NCBI GenBank assembly: GCA_018658465.1
Contig: JABHVE010000039.1
Coordinates: 1-42,540 of the forward strand
Direction of reading: 5' to 3'
DNA from: Alphaproteobacteria bacterium
Lineage (GTDB): Bacteria; Pseudomonadota; Alphaproteobacteria; UBA2966; CAIVPW01
DNA: 42,540 bases
Part shown: positions 10,379 to 20,499 of the stretch, piece by piece
Layout: each line of letters starts with the position of its first letter
Numbering within the stretch: position 1 is the stretch's first letter
Translations under genes and position numbers: made by a program
Notes under the pieces: model-generated
Told to the model about the DNA's origin: nothing
Databases searched by the model: none
The model's input: the letters and a program-made list of their open reading frames with translations, nothing else

Positions 10379-10572
10379 GGTTTGCCGTCCCGATAGAAAG
10401 AATGAAAATGCTGGGATCTCCAGCCGTGATTGGGCGGGATCGTATCAGAAGTCAGTGTTGCAGCGCTATCCGACCTAACCGGCTTTTATCAAGGCCGTGG
10501 CGGCTAGCCAATCCAGCCTGATTCCCATAGGCTGCGGGCCGTTTTTAACGTTTACGCTAGGGGTGACAGAAA

Positions 10573-11355
10573 ATGGCCGGAACGCCGATCCCGTTGATTG
10601 CCGGGAACTGGAAAATGAACATGGTCCATTCCAAAGGTATGGGCTTGGCCACCGGAATCGCCGAGGGCCTTGATCCCATCGGGATGATTCCCGTGGATGT
10701 GGCGATTTGCCCGCCTTTGACCTTGGCGGCTGAATTGGGTGCGTTCTTGGCTGCCACTCGAATAGTGGTTGGGGCCCAGGACTGCAGCCCCCTGGAAGAA
10801 GGTGCCCACACGGGCGATGTCAGCGCCAATATGCTGAAAAATGCAGGCGTTGGCTGCTGCATCGTTGGCCATTCCGAGCGCCGGGCGGACCACGGCGAAG
10901 ACGATATCCTGGTGAATGCCAAGGCCCGCGCCGTTCTTGCCACTGGTATGACCGCAATCATTTGCATCGGCGAAACCGAATCCCAGCGCGATGCCGGTGA
11001 GACGATCGATGTGGTCACCAAACAATTGGCGGGTTCCGTGCCAGACGAAGCCTTAAACACGAACACGGTGATCGCCTATGAACCGGTGTGGGCCATTGGC
11101 ACCGGCAAAACCCCAACATTGGAAGAAATTGGCGAAGTGCATGGAAAAATCCGCGCGCTGTTGTACGACCGCTTTGATTACGATGGCGCGGCGATTCGCA
11201 TTCTGTATGGCGGATCCGTCAACGCCGACAATGCCCACGATATCTTGCGGGTAGAGAACGTGAATGGTGCCTTGGTGGGCGGTGCGAGCCTGGATTCCGA
11301 GGCGTTTTTGAAGATCATTCGCGACTGCCCGGCGCCGCCGATCCCGGGGTCCTGA
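10573..11355 (+). CDS. tpiA: Triosephosphate isomerase
   Basis: 260 aa; IAGNWKMN, VGHSERR, AYEPVWAIGTGKTPT, YGGSVNADN motifs. Confidence 0.98.
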   Translation: MAGTPIPLIAGNWKMNMVHSKGMGLATGIAEGLDPIGMIPVDVAICPPLTLAAELGAFLAATRIVVGAQDCSPLEEGAHTGDVSANMLKNAGVGCCIVGHSERRADHGEDDILVNAKARAVLATGMTAIICIGETESQRDAGETIDVVTKQLAGSVPDEALNTNTVIAYEPVWAIGTGKTPTLEEIGEVHGKIRALLYDRFDYDGAAIRILYGGSVNADNAHDILRVENVNGALVGGASLDSEAFLKIIRDCPAPPIPGS

Positions 11356-11372
11356 GCCCAAACGGGCCGATT

Positions 11373-12266
11373 TTGGCTGCAACACAGGAATCCCGATCAC
11401 CACTGGTTCGGCGTTTGACCGCGCCGTGGACCGAACGTAACGGCGATTTTTCCGCCCTGAAGGCGATCACGTTTGCGGGGGTTTTGGCCCCTGGCGTCTA
11501 TTTCACAGTGCGCTATTTCCAAGGAGCCCTGGACGCCTCCCTTTGGCAAATATTGGTGCGTGAAAGCGGCCTTTGGGCGATCCGATTTCTGATGCTCACC
11601 CTTGCCATAACACCCTTAAAAGCAATTTTGGCCTGGCCCCAGCTGACAACCTTGCGGCGGATGTTGGGGGTTGCTGCTTTGGGCTACACATCGGTGCATC
11701 TGCTGGCATTTTCCGCCGATCTGACCTTCGATTTGGGGGCGATCGCCGCCGAGCTGGCGTTCCGTTTCTATCTGGCCGTCGGGACCATCGCCTTTTTGAT
11801 CATGGTGCCCCTGGGCCTGACTTCCACCGATGCCATGGTCAAGCGCCTTGGTGGGCCCAGATGGAAACGCCTGCACCAAATGGCCTACGTGATTGGGTTT
11901 TTGTCGGTTTTGCATTTCTTTTTGCTGCTGCTGAAATTGATCACCCCGGAAGCCACCATTTGGGCCGGGTTATTCGTGTGGATGATGGCCTATCGCGGCC
12001 TCGCATTCTGGGTCGGTCGGCCGGGGAAATGGTGGGGATTGGGCCTTGTGGCCGTGGCAACGGTTTCCACCATGCTGCTGGAGGCCGGATTTTTCTTGTT
12101 TCTGTCAACGTTAGGCACCGACCGGGTGTTTCTGATCTTGTCGGCCAATTGGAATGGCCAAGCCGGGTTGCGGCCAAGTTGGATCGTCGCCATGTTGGTA
12201 CTGAGCCTTTGGATCATTGGTATTGCCCGCGGCGACTACAAGGCTATGGTCCGGGGCCGCGCCTAG
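11373..12266 (+). CDS. Ferric reductase-like transmembrane protein, MsrQ/YedZ-like heme-binding subunit
   Basis: 297 aa multi-TM; LAITPLKAIL, LRRMLGVAALGYTSVHL, PLGLTSTDAMVKRLGGPRWKRLHQMAYVIGFLSVLHF resemble MsrQ; TTG start. Confidence 0.72.
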   Translation: MAATQESRSPLVRRLTAPWTERNGDFSALKAITFAGVLAPGVYFTVRYFQGALDASLWQILVRESGLWAIRFLMLTLAITPLKAILAWPQLTTLRRMLGVAALGYTSVHLLAFSADLTFDLGAIAAELAFRFYLAVGTIAFLIMVPLGLTSTDAMVKRLGGPRWKRLHQMAYVIGFLSVLHFFLLLLKLITPEATIWAGLFVWMMAYRGLAFWVGRPGKWWGLGLVAVATVSTMLLEAGFFLFLSTLGTDRVFLILSANWNGQAGLRPSWIVAMLVLSLWIIGIARGDYKAMVRGRA

Positions 12267-12385
12267 CGACACTCCAATATGCGCGCGCCTAGCGCACACC
12301 CGGTTTGGTGTGATATGACGGGCCAAATCTTGGTGGACCCAATTTTCGGCCGCCACGTTGGCTAAACTGGAATTGCTGGAATTCG

Positions 12386-12721
12386 ATGCAGACTCTTATC
12401 TTGGTCATCCACGTGATGATTGGCTTGGCCCTTGTGGCTGTCGTGTTGTTGCAACGCAGCGAAGGCGGTGCCTTGGGCATCGGTGGCAGCTCCGGTGGTG
12501 GCGGCGGATTGATGAGCGGGCGGGGCGCAGCCAGCCTGCTCACCCGGACCACCGCCTTGCTTGGGGCGGCGTTCATGTCCACCAGCATCATTTTGGCGAT
12601 CATGGGCAGCAATGGTGGCAGTGGGTCAGTATTAGAAGATCAGCCCTTGCCGGGTGTTGAAGCGCCTGTGTTGGATGTTCCTGTCGTACCCGTGGGGCCT
12701 GCGGTTCCGGTTGGCGACTAG
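12386..12721 (+). CDS. secG: Preprotein translocase subunit SecG
   Basis: 111 aa; two TM helices; [41 protein letters not shown] signature; precedes pyrG. Confidence 0.95.
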   Translation: MQTLILVIHVMIGLALVAVVLLQRSEGGALGIGGSSGGGGGLMSGRGAASLLTRTTALLGAAFMSTSIILAIMGSNGGSGSVLEDQPLPGVEAPVLDVPVVPVGPAVPVGD

Positions 12722-12843
12722 GTGCAGCCCGCTCGCAAAATGTGCGAGCCCCTGCTTCAAATTCTAAAAAAGTTTCCCTTGAGGGACATTTCTCTCACAT
12801 CGCCACTTTCGATTTGTGGCGTCTCGCCCTATGGTGCCTGTCC

Positions 12844-14472
12844 ATGACGCGGTACATATTTGTCACTGGCGGCGTGGTCTCCTCTCTCGGAAAAGGCCTA
12901 ACGTCCGCAGCCCTCGGAGCGCTGCTGCAAGCGCGCGGGTATACCGTTCGCATCCGAAAGTTAGACCCCTATCTAAATGTCGATCCCGGAACCATGAGCC
13001 CCTATCAGCACGGGGAAGTTTTCGTCACCGATGACGGGGCCGAAACCGATCTTGATCTGGGCCACTATGAACGGTTCACCGGGGTCGCCGCCCGCCAATC
13101 GGACAACATCACGACTGGGCGCATCTACAGTGATATTATCGCCGCTGAACGCCGGGGCGATTATTTGGGGGCCACGGTCCAAGTCATTCCCCATGTCACC
13201 GACGCCATCAAGGCCTTCATTGCCGACAAACCCGAAGACAATGATTTCATCATTTGCGAAATCGGTGGGACGGTTGGCGATATTGAAGGGCTGCCGTTCT
13301 TAGAGGCCATTCGGCAATTCAGTAACGAATCAGACCGCGGGACCTGTCTGTTCATCCATCTGACGTTGGTGCCCTACATCACGTCGGCGGGAGAGCTAAA
13401 GACCAAGCCGACCCAGCATTCGGTCAAGGAATTGCGCAGCATCGGCATTCAGCCGGACATTTTGGTGTGTCGCTGTGACCGGGAAATCCCGGAGTCAGAG
13501 CGCCGCAAAATAGCGCTGTTTTGCAACGTTCGCGGGGATCAAGTCATCCCCGGCCTGGACGCCGCGTCAATTTACGAAGTTCCCCTGAAATATTTTGAAG
13601 AAGGCCTGGACAGGGTTGTTCTTGAAACCTTCGGAATCACCGACGCCCCGGCCCCGGATTTGTCCGTGTGGGAAAATATCGCGGAGCGGATCAACAATCC
13701 CGAAGGGGATGTCTCCATTGCCGTGGTTGGGAAATACACCGGGCTCCAAGATGCCTACAAATCTTTGAACGAGGCCTTGGTTCATGGGGGCATCGCCAAC
13801 CAGGTGCGCCCGGAATTGCTGTGGATGGACTCGGAAGTCTTCGAGGCCGAAGATTCTTTGCAAAGGTTGGAGGGGGTCCACGGGATTTTGGTCCCCGGCG
13901 GATTTGGTGAGCGCGGCACCGAGGGCAAAGTGGCCGCAGCGAAATTGGCGCGGGAACGCAACATTCCGTACTTCGGAATTTGCCTGGGCATGCAAATGGC
14001 GGTGATCGAAGCCGCGCGCAATCTGGCGGGAATTTCCGGTGCCGGGTCTAGCGAGTTCCCCGATTGCGAAGTCCCCGTGGTCGGTCTGATGACAGAATGG
14101 GCCAAGGACGGCCAGACCGAGCGCCGAGACGCCTTGACCAATTTAGGCGGCACTATGCGCCTGGGCGAATACCCGGCCGAGCTGATGGAAGGCTCATTCG
14201 CGCACAAAATATATGGTGCCGGAGCCATCAGTGAACGCCACCGCCATCGCTATGAAATCAACATTAATCACCGCCAAGCGCTGGAGGATGCCGGGCTGGT
14301 GTTTTCCGGCATGTCCCCAGACAAGTCCTTGCCAGAAGTGGTGGAAATCCCCGGCCATGCTTGGTTCGTGGGTGTGCAATTTCATCCCGAACTGAAATCT
14401 AAACCCTTTGATCCCCACCCCTTGTTTGCATCGTTCATCGAGGCGGCGGTGAAGCAATCTAGGCTGGTGTAG
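12844..14472 (+). CDS. pyrG: CTP synthase
   Basis: [28 protein letters not shown] start; [35 protein letters not shown]; start assigned at the conserved MTRY Met rather than the 12742 ORF start. Confidence 0.98.
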   Translation: MTRYIFVTGGVVSSLGKGLTSAALGALLQARGYTVRIRKLDPYLNVDPGTMSPYQHGEVFVTDDGAETDLDLGHYERFTGVAARQSDNITTGRIYSDIIAAERRGDYLGATVQVIPHVTDAIKAFIADKPEDNDFIICEIGGTVGDIEGLPFLEAIRQFSNESDRGTCLFIHLTLVPYITSAGELKTKPTQHSVKELRSIGIQPDILVCRCDREIPESERRKIALFCNVRGDQVIPGLDAASIYEVPLKYFEEGLDRVVLETFGITDAPAPDLSVWENIAERINNPEGDVSIAVVGKYTGLQDAYKSLNEALVHGGIANQVRPELLWMDSEVFEAEDSLQRLEGVHGILVPGGFGERGTEGKVAAAKLARERNIPYFGICLGMQMAVIEAARNLAGISGAGSSEFPDCEVPVVGLMTEWAKDGQTERRDALTNLGGTMRLGEYPAELMEGSFAHKIYGAGAISERHRHRYEININHRQALEDAGLVFSGMSPDKSLPEVVEIPGHAWFVGVQFHPELKSKPFDPHPLFASFIEAAVKQSRLV

Positions 14473-14479
14473 GGGGCGG

Positions 14480-15343
14480 ATGACCATGACTGCACCGCGC
14501 CATGTCGCCGTTGGCGGCGTCACATTTGGAAACGATCTGCCCATCGTTTTGATTGCCGGGCCCTGCGCCCTGGAAACCCGAGACCACGCCTTGGAGGTCG
14601 CCAAGGGTCTAAAGGAAATGACCGACGCCTTGGGTCTGGGTCTGATCTTCAAAACCTCCTTCGACAAGGCCAACCGCACTAGCGGATCCAGCCCCCGGGG
14701 GGTGGGCTTGGAAACTGCGCTGCCAATCTTTGCTGAAATCCGCGAAACCGTCGGCTGCCCCGTGCTTACGGATGTGCATACCCCCCAGCACTGTGCCGCA
14801 GCCGCCGATGTGGTCGACGTGTTGCAGATCCCGGCGTTTCTGTGTCGCCAAACCGATCTGCTGGTCGCCGCGGCAAAGACCGGCCGGGTAGTGAACATCA
14901 AAAAGGGGCAATTTTTGGCGCCGTGGGACATGGCCAACGTGGCGGCAAAGGTCGCAGAAGCCGGCAACGACGATATCTTGCTGACGGAACGGGGAACCAG
15001 TTTTGGCTACAACACCCTGGTGTCCGACATGCGGTCTTTGCCGACCCTTGCGGACACCGGCTATCCGGTGATTTTCGACGCCACCCATTCGGTGCAGCAG
15101 CCGGGGGGCCAGGGCGCCACATCCGGCGGCCAACGTGAATTTATCCCGCCCCTGGCCCGGGCGGCCGCTGCGGTGGGGGTGGCTGGGTTGTTCGTTGAAA
15201 CCCATCCGAACCCGGATGCGGCTCCGTCCGACGGGCCAAATATGGTACCACTGGGGCAGTTGCAAGGTCTTCTTCGCACAGTGATGGAATTCGATAGGGT
15301 GGCCAAAGACCCCAAGAATCAAGGAAGTCATTCCTCCCAATAG
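14480..15343 (+). CDS. kdsA: 3-deoxy-8-phosphooctulonate synthase
   Basis: 287 aa; IAGPCALETRDHAL, FKTSFDKANRTS, LTERGTSFGYNTLVSDMRSLP, FDATHSVQQPGGQG, HPNPDAAPSDGPN motifs. Confidence 0.97.
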   Translation: MTMTAPRHVAVGGVTFGNDLPIVLIAGPCALETRDHALEVAKGLKEMTDALGLGLIFKTSFDKANRTSGSSPRGVGLETALPIFAEIRETVGCPVLTDVHTPQHCAAAADVVDVLQIPAFLCRQTDLLVAAAKTGRVVNIKKGQFLAPWDMANVAAKVAEAGNDDILLTERGTSFGYNTLVSDMRSLPTLADTGYPVIFDATHSVQQPGGQGATSGGQREFIPPLARAAAAVGVAGLFVETHPNPDAAPSDGPNMVPLGQLQGLLRTVMEFDRVAKDPKNQGSHSSQ

Positions 15344-15437
15344 TGCCAAAATTAACCATGGCCCCTGGGCTGTGGGCGGTATATGTTGTGCGCAACAATC
15401 TCGAACCCACTACTGATTGCGTGACAGGGGGGTAAAC

Positions 15438-17213
15438 GTGGCAAAAGAGATTCGTTTCGGGGAATTCATCCGCGAAATTAGCGCGAACCAGCGCGCGATC
15501 AGCTACAACGAACTAACACCTGATCCCAAATTCGATGCCGATGGCAATGAAGTGCCATACCGCGCACCGCGCCTTCGATTGCGCGGGATCGATATTCAAC
15601 GATTGCTGACGCCCTATGTGGGTGTCCGGGTTTTGGACCAAGTCCGCACGGTGGTGCCACTGGCGCTCTATCTGATGTTGTTCCAGATATTGATCCTGCG
15701 CCAAGGGGTGTCGGACGTTTGGATCATTGTCGGCGGCTTTGGTGCGGTGATCGTCGGGCTGATGCTGTTCATGGAGGGCCTAAGCCTGGGGCTAATGCCC
15801 TTCGCCGAAGTCATCGGAAACAATCTGCCCAAGAAATCCCCACTGCCCTTGGTGCTGTTGATCGCATTCATATTGGGCGTTGGCGTGACTTACGCCGAGC
15901 CCGCCATCGGTGCTTTGCAACAGGCGGGGGCTGCGCTGGATGTCAACAAGGCACCCTATCTGTATTACATCCTGAACGAGAGAACCCAGGCGTTGGTGCT
16001 GACGGTTGGGATCGGCGTGGGGTTTGCTGCCGTGTTGGGCAGCTTGCGATTTATCCGTGGGTGGAGCCTGAAGCCCATGATCTATCTGACCTTCGTGCCC
16101 ATTCTGCTTTTGGTGGGCTTCCTGATGTTCGACCCGGAATTGTCCAAAGTCTTGGGGTTGGCTTGGGATACCGGGGCGGTGACCACGGGGCCGGTGACGG
16201 TACCGCTGGTCTTGGCCTTGGGCATTGGCATCGCCGCCGCCGCGGGCAAGGGATCGTCGTCCCTGTCGGGGTTCGGCATTGTCACCATGGCGTCTTTATT
16301 CCCAGTGATTGGCGTGATGCTGCTCACTGTCGTCATATCGTTTTCCATCTCGGCCGAAGAAATTATTCTGTTGGCGCAAAATACCGCCGCTGCCGAGGCC
16401 GAGCCGGGCTTCATGGACAATAAAGCGGTGTCTATCATCTTGGCCGGGGTTCGGCCCATCGTGCCCTTGGTGGCGTTCCTGTTCCTGGTGCTGAAGCTGG
16501 TATTGCGGGAAAAACTCAGCGGCGCAGGCATCGTTGCCTATGGGTTGTTCCTGGCCGTGCTTGGGATGATCGTCTTCAACGTCGGCCTTGAAACCGGATT
16601 GGCAAAGCTTGGGGATCAGTCGGGTGGATTGGTGGCCGGGGCCTTCGCGGCGGTCACAGAAATTGCTGGCTCGCCCCTGTATTCCGTGGCCGTGGGGATT
16701 GCCATTGCCTTGGCCTTTGCTTGGGCGCTTGGATTTGGCGCGACGCTAGCGGAACCGGCCTTGAACGCCTTGGGTCAAACCGTTGAAAACTTGACCAATG
16801 GGGCGTTCAAAAAACGTACCTTGATGATGGCGGTGGCCCTTGGGGTCGCCTTTGGAATCTCCCTTGGGATCGTCAAAATTATTTTCGCCGTTCCCATCGC
16901 CTACCTGGTAATCCCCGGTTACGTCCTGGCGCTTGTTCTGACGTTTTTGTCGTCAGAGGAATTCGTCAACGTGGCATGGGACAGCGCCGGGGTAACAACC
17001 GGGCCAGTTACGGTGCCGTTGGTTTTGGCCATGGGTTTGGGGTTTGGCAATTCGGTCGACGCGATTGAAGGTTTTGGGATTTTGTCGATGGCATCGATTG
17101 GCCCCATCGTTTCGGTTCTGATGACTGGCTTGTTTGTTCAATATTCCATGCGCCGCCAAGAGCAGGCCCAAAAAAAATCGGATGAGGTTTCAGCGGGAGC
17201 AATAGCAACATGA
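15438..17213 (+). CDS. DUF1538-family integral membrane protein with two tandem DUF1538 halves
   Basis: About 591 aa multi-TM; duplicated motifs TYAEPAIGAL / TLAEPALNAL and WDTGAVTTGPVTVPLVLALGIG / WDSAGVTTGPVTVPLVLAMGLG; GTG start at 15438 after AGGGGGG chosen over TTG at 15417. Confidence 0.88.
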   Translation: MAKEIRFGEFIREISANQRAISYNELTPDPKFDADGNEVPYRAPRLRLRGIDIQRLLTPYVGVRVLDQVRTVVPLALYLMLFQILILRQGVSDVWIIVGGFGAVIVGLMLFMEGLSLGLMPFAEVIGNNLPKKSPLPLVLLIAFILGVGVTYAEPAIGALQQAGAALDVNKAPYLYYILNERTQALVLTVGIGVGFAAVLGSLRFIRGWSLKPMIYLTFVPILLLVGFLMFDPELSKVLGLAWDTGAVTTGPVTVPLVLALGIGIAAAAGKGSSSLSGFGIVTMASLFPVIGVMLLTVVISFSISAEEIILLAQNTAAAEAEPGFMDNKAVSIILAGVRPIVPLVAFLFLVLKLVLREKLSGAGIVAYGLFLAVLGMIVFNVGLETGLAKLGDQSGGLVAGAFAAVTEIAGSPLYSVAVGIAIALAFAWALGFGATLAEPALNALGQTVENLTNGAFKKRTLMMAVALGVAFGISLGIVKIIFAVPIAYLVIPGYVLALVLTFLSSEEFVNVAWDSAGVTTGPVTVPLVLAMGLGFGNSVDAIEGFGILSMASIGPIVSVLMTGLFVQYSMRRQEQAQKKSDEVSAGAIAT

Positions 17214-17584
17214 GCAAGCGGGACATCGCGATCCTGACAGACGTCGCCTTGATCACTTGTGTGGTCCAGCGCGGTGTCGCAGAAAAGATTATCACCGTGG
17301 CCTATGAGGCCGGGGCCCAGGGTGCCACGGTCAACTTCGCCAAGGGTATGGGCATCCGTGAACGCTTAGGCATTCTGGGTGTGGCCGTGGAAGTGGAAAA
17401 AGAGGTCATCCACATTGTTGTTTCCTCGGACCAGGTGGAACGCATCTTCGAGAAAATCTATCTGGCCGGTGATTTGGACACCCCGGGCATGGGGATCATG
17501 TACATCACGCCGTTGGAAAAGGCGGCCACGTACATTCCGCCCGAAGTTCTTGAAAAACTCGCCGCGCCCGTTGCCGGTGGATAG
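17210..17584 (+). CDS. PII-like signal transduction protein (first paralogue)
   Basis: 124 aa; LITCVVQRGVAEKIITVAYEAGAQGATVNFAKGMGIRE...VVSSDQVERIFEKIYLAGDLDTPGMGIMYITPLEKA follows the PII ferredoxin-like fold layout; ATGA overlap with the DUF1538 gene. Confidence 0.82.
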   Translation: MSKRDIAILTDVALITCVVQRGVAEKIITVAYEAGAQGATVNFAKGMGIRERLGILGVAVEVEKEVIHIVVSSDQVERIFEKIYLAGDLDTPGMGIMYITPLEKAATYIPPEVLEKLAAPVAGG

Positions 17585-17594
17585 GGGCTGACCC

Positions 17595-17948
17595 GTGAAC
17601 GACGCAACCCCCATCAAAAAGCACTCTGAAGAGGCGAAGCTCATCACCTGCTATTTGCCTAAGGGCAAAGCGGTGGAAATTGTTCGCGCCTTGCACGAAG
17701 AAAAAGGCATCAACACCGCTAATGTCACGTCTGGCCGGGGCCAGGGGCTGGTGCGATCCATCAGCTATGGCAAGTGGGCGGAAATCGAGGTGTTGACGGC
17801 AACCGTGGCCGCCGACCAGGCAGAGGACATTTTCTGGTATATGTTCGACAAGGCGGACCTTGGTGAGCCCGGCGGGGGTTTCATTTTTCAAGCACCGCTT
17901 CTACGATCCACCCCATTCGAGCTTCCTGAAATTCAGGAAGAATCCTAG
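17595..17948 (+). CDS. PII-like signal transduction protein (second paralogue)
   Basis: 117 aa; LITCYLPKGKAVEIVRALHEEKGINTANVTSGRGQG...VAADQAEDIFWYMFDKADLGEPGGGFIFQAPL; 10 bp after the first paralogue. Confidence 0.78.
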   Translation: MNDATPIKKHSEEAKLITCYLPKGKAVEIVRALHEEKGINTANVTSGRGQGLVRSISYGKWAEIEVLTATVAADQAEDIFWYMFDKADLGEPGGGFIFQAPLLRSTPFELPEIQEES

Positions 17949-18025
17949 AATTAAATCGCGGATAGCGGGACCGGGCGCCAAATGGGCGCGGCTGGCGGCT
18001 GTCCGACCGTCCACGGAGAAAATGA

Positions 18026-19303
<1,278 letters not shown>

Positions 19304-19305
19304 GG

Positions 19306-19971
19306 TTGACCGACGACCTCCTCAGCGCATCGGAAGCGCGGCGCGCGTATTGGGACACGGTATATGCAGAGGGCGTGCCGAGCGAATTTAGCTGGTACCA
19401 AGCAATCCCTGAATCCCTGGATATCATCGAAGCCACGCGGATCGAACCCGATGCGGGCATCATCGATGTGGGCGGCGGTGCCTCCACGTTAGTGGATCAT
19501 CTTTTGGCCAAGGGCTTCACCGATGTCACCGTTTTAGACATCTCCGCAAAAGGCCTAGACCTGGCACAAGCGCGACTTGGGCAGGACGCGGATCGGGTGA
19601 AATGGATCGTCGCCGATGCCACCCAATGGACTCCCGATCGGGAATACGACCTGTGGCATGACCACGCCACGTTCCATTACTTGATGGATATAGACGAGCA
19701 ACAGGCATACATGGATGGCCTGCGCGCGGCTGTACCACTAGATGGTCATGTGGTCATCTCAGGGTTTTCACTGGAAGGCCCCAGACGGACTGATGGCTTG
19801 GCCGTGATCCGCCGCAATCCCGATCGGTTCGGGTTCGCTTTGGAAGGCGATTTCACTTTGAAGTTCCAAACCGACAAAAACCACATCACACCAACCGGCA
19901 CGGTGCAGAATTTTGCCTACAGCTTGTTCCGGCGGACCAACCTGTCACCCGTGGCAGTGCCTGACGATTAG
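19306..19971 (+). CDS. Class I SAM-dependent methyltransferase
   Basis: 221 aa; AGIIDVGGGASTLVDHLL (motif I), VTVLDISAKGLDLAQARL; TTG start. Confidence 0.85.
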   Translation: MTDDLLSASEARRAYWDTVYAEGVPSEFSWYQAIPESLDIIEATRIEPDAGIIDVGGGASTLVDHLLAKGFTDVTVLDISAKGLDLAQARLGQDADRVKWIVADATQWTPDREYDLWHDHATFHYLMDIDEQQAYMDGLRAAVPLDGHVVISGFSLEGPRRTDGLAVIRRNPDRFGFALEGDFTLKFQTDKNHITPTGTVQNFAYSLFRRTNLSPVAVPDD

Positions 19972-20043
19972 GGAAAAAATGCTCCACGACCAGTGCCACC
20001 GGGGCTTGACGCGGCAAACGTGGATGTGATTCGGTAACCAGTG

Positions 20044-20370
20044 ATGGGATTAACCCTCACGAAACGTCGTTTCTTTCAACGCCCACGGGCCAAAACCGCC
20101 GTGGTTCTGGCCGTGGGTGCTGCGGCGTTGGCGTATTTTGGCTTCCACGCCATCAACGGTCAGCGGGGCTTAGTCGCCTGGTTCCAAGTGGGCCAACGTA
20201 TCGAGCAGTTGGAAAACCGTTACATTTTGAACCAGACCCGGATCGAAACCCTTGAACGTTCGGTGTCCTTGCTGCGGGTTGAAAGCCTGGACCCGGATAT
20301 GTTGGATGAACGGTCCAGGCACATATTGGGGCTGGCCCACCCGGATGAGATCATCATCCTGCATCAGTAG
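20044..20370 (+). CDS. FtsB/DivIC-like septum formation initiator
   Basis: About 108 aa; one TM helix then coiled coil (QRIEQLENRYILNQTRIETLERSVSLL), LDERSRHILGLAHPDEIII; located between eno and pdhA as in other alphaproteobacteria. Confidence 0.85.
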   Translation: MGLTLTKRRFFQRPRAKTAVVLAVGAAALAYFGFHAINGQRGLVAWFQVGQRIEQLENRYILNQTRIETLERSVSLLRVESLDPDMLDERSRHILGLAHPDEIIILHQ

Positions 20371-20374
20371 CAAT

Positions 20375-20399
20375 TTGTTGATTTCTTCAAAATCAACAA
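20375..20399. promoter_or_regulatory. Perfect 10-bp AT-rich inverted repeat upstream of pdhA
   Basis: TTGTTGATTT-CTTCA-AAATCAACAA; no U-tract follows it. Confidence 0.45.
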
Positions 20400-20499
20400 T
20401 ACGTTAGGACCCTTCGTTCACACTGCAAATCGGTGTGCGGGGTGCCCATCTTTCACGGTAAGATAGGACGTCTCGATTAAGCACGGCCAGGAGAAGTCG

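Noticed and set aside
12742-12843. 35-residue N-terminal extension of the pyrG ORF
   Set aside because: CTP synthases start at the [18 protein letters not shown] region; the upstream residues have no family resemblance.
16082-16531. Antisense ORFs across the DUF1538 gene
   Set aside because: No recognisable domain; mirror of a hydrophobic, high-GC plus-strand gene.
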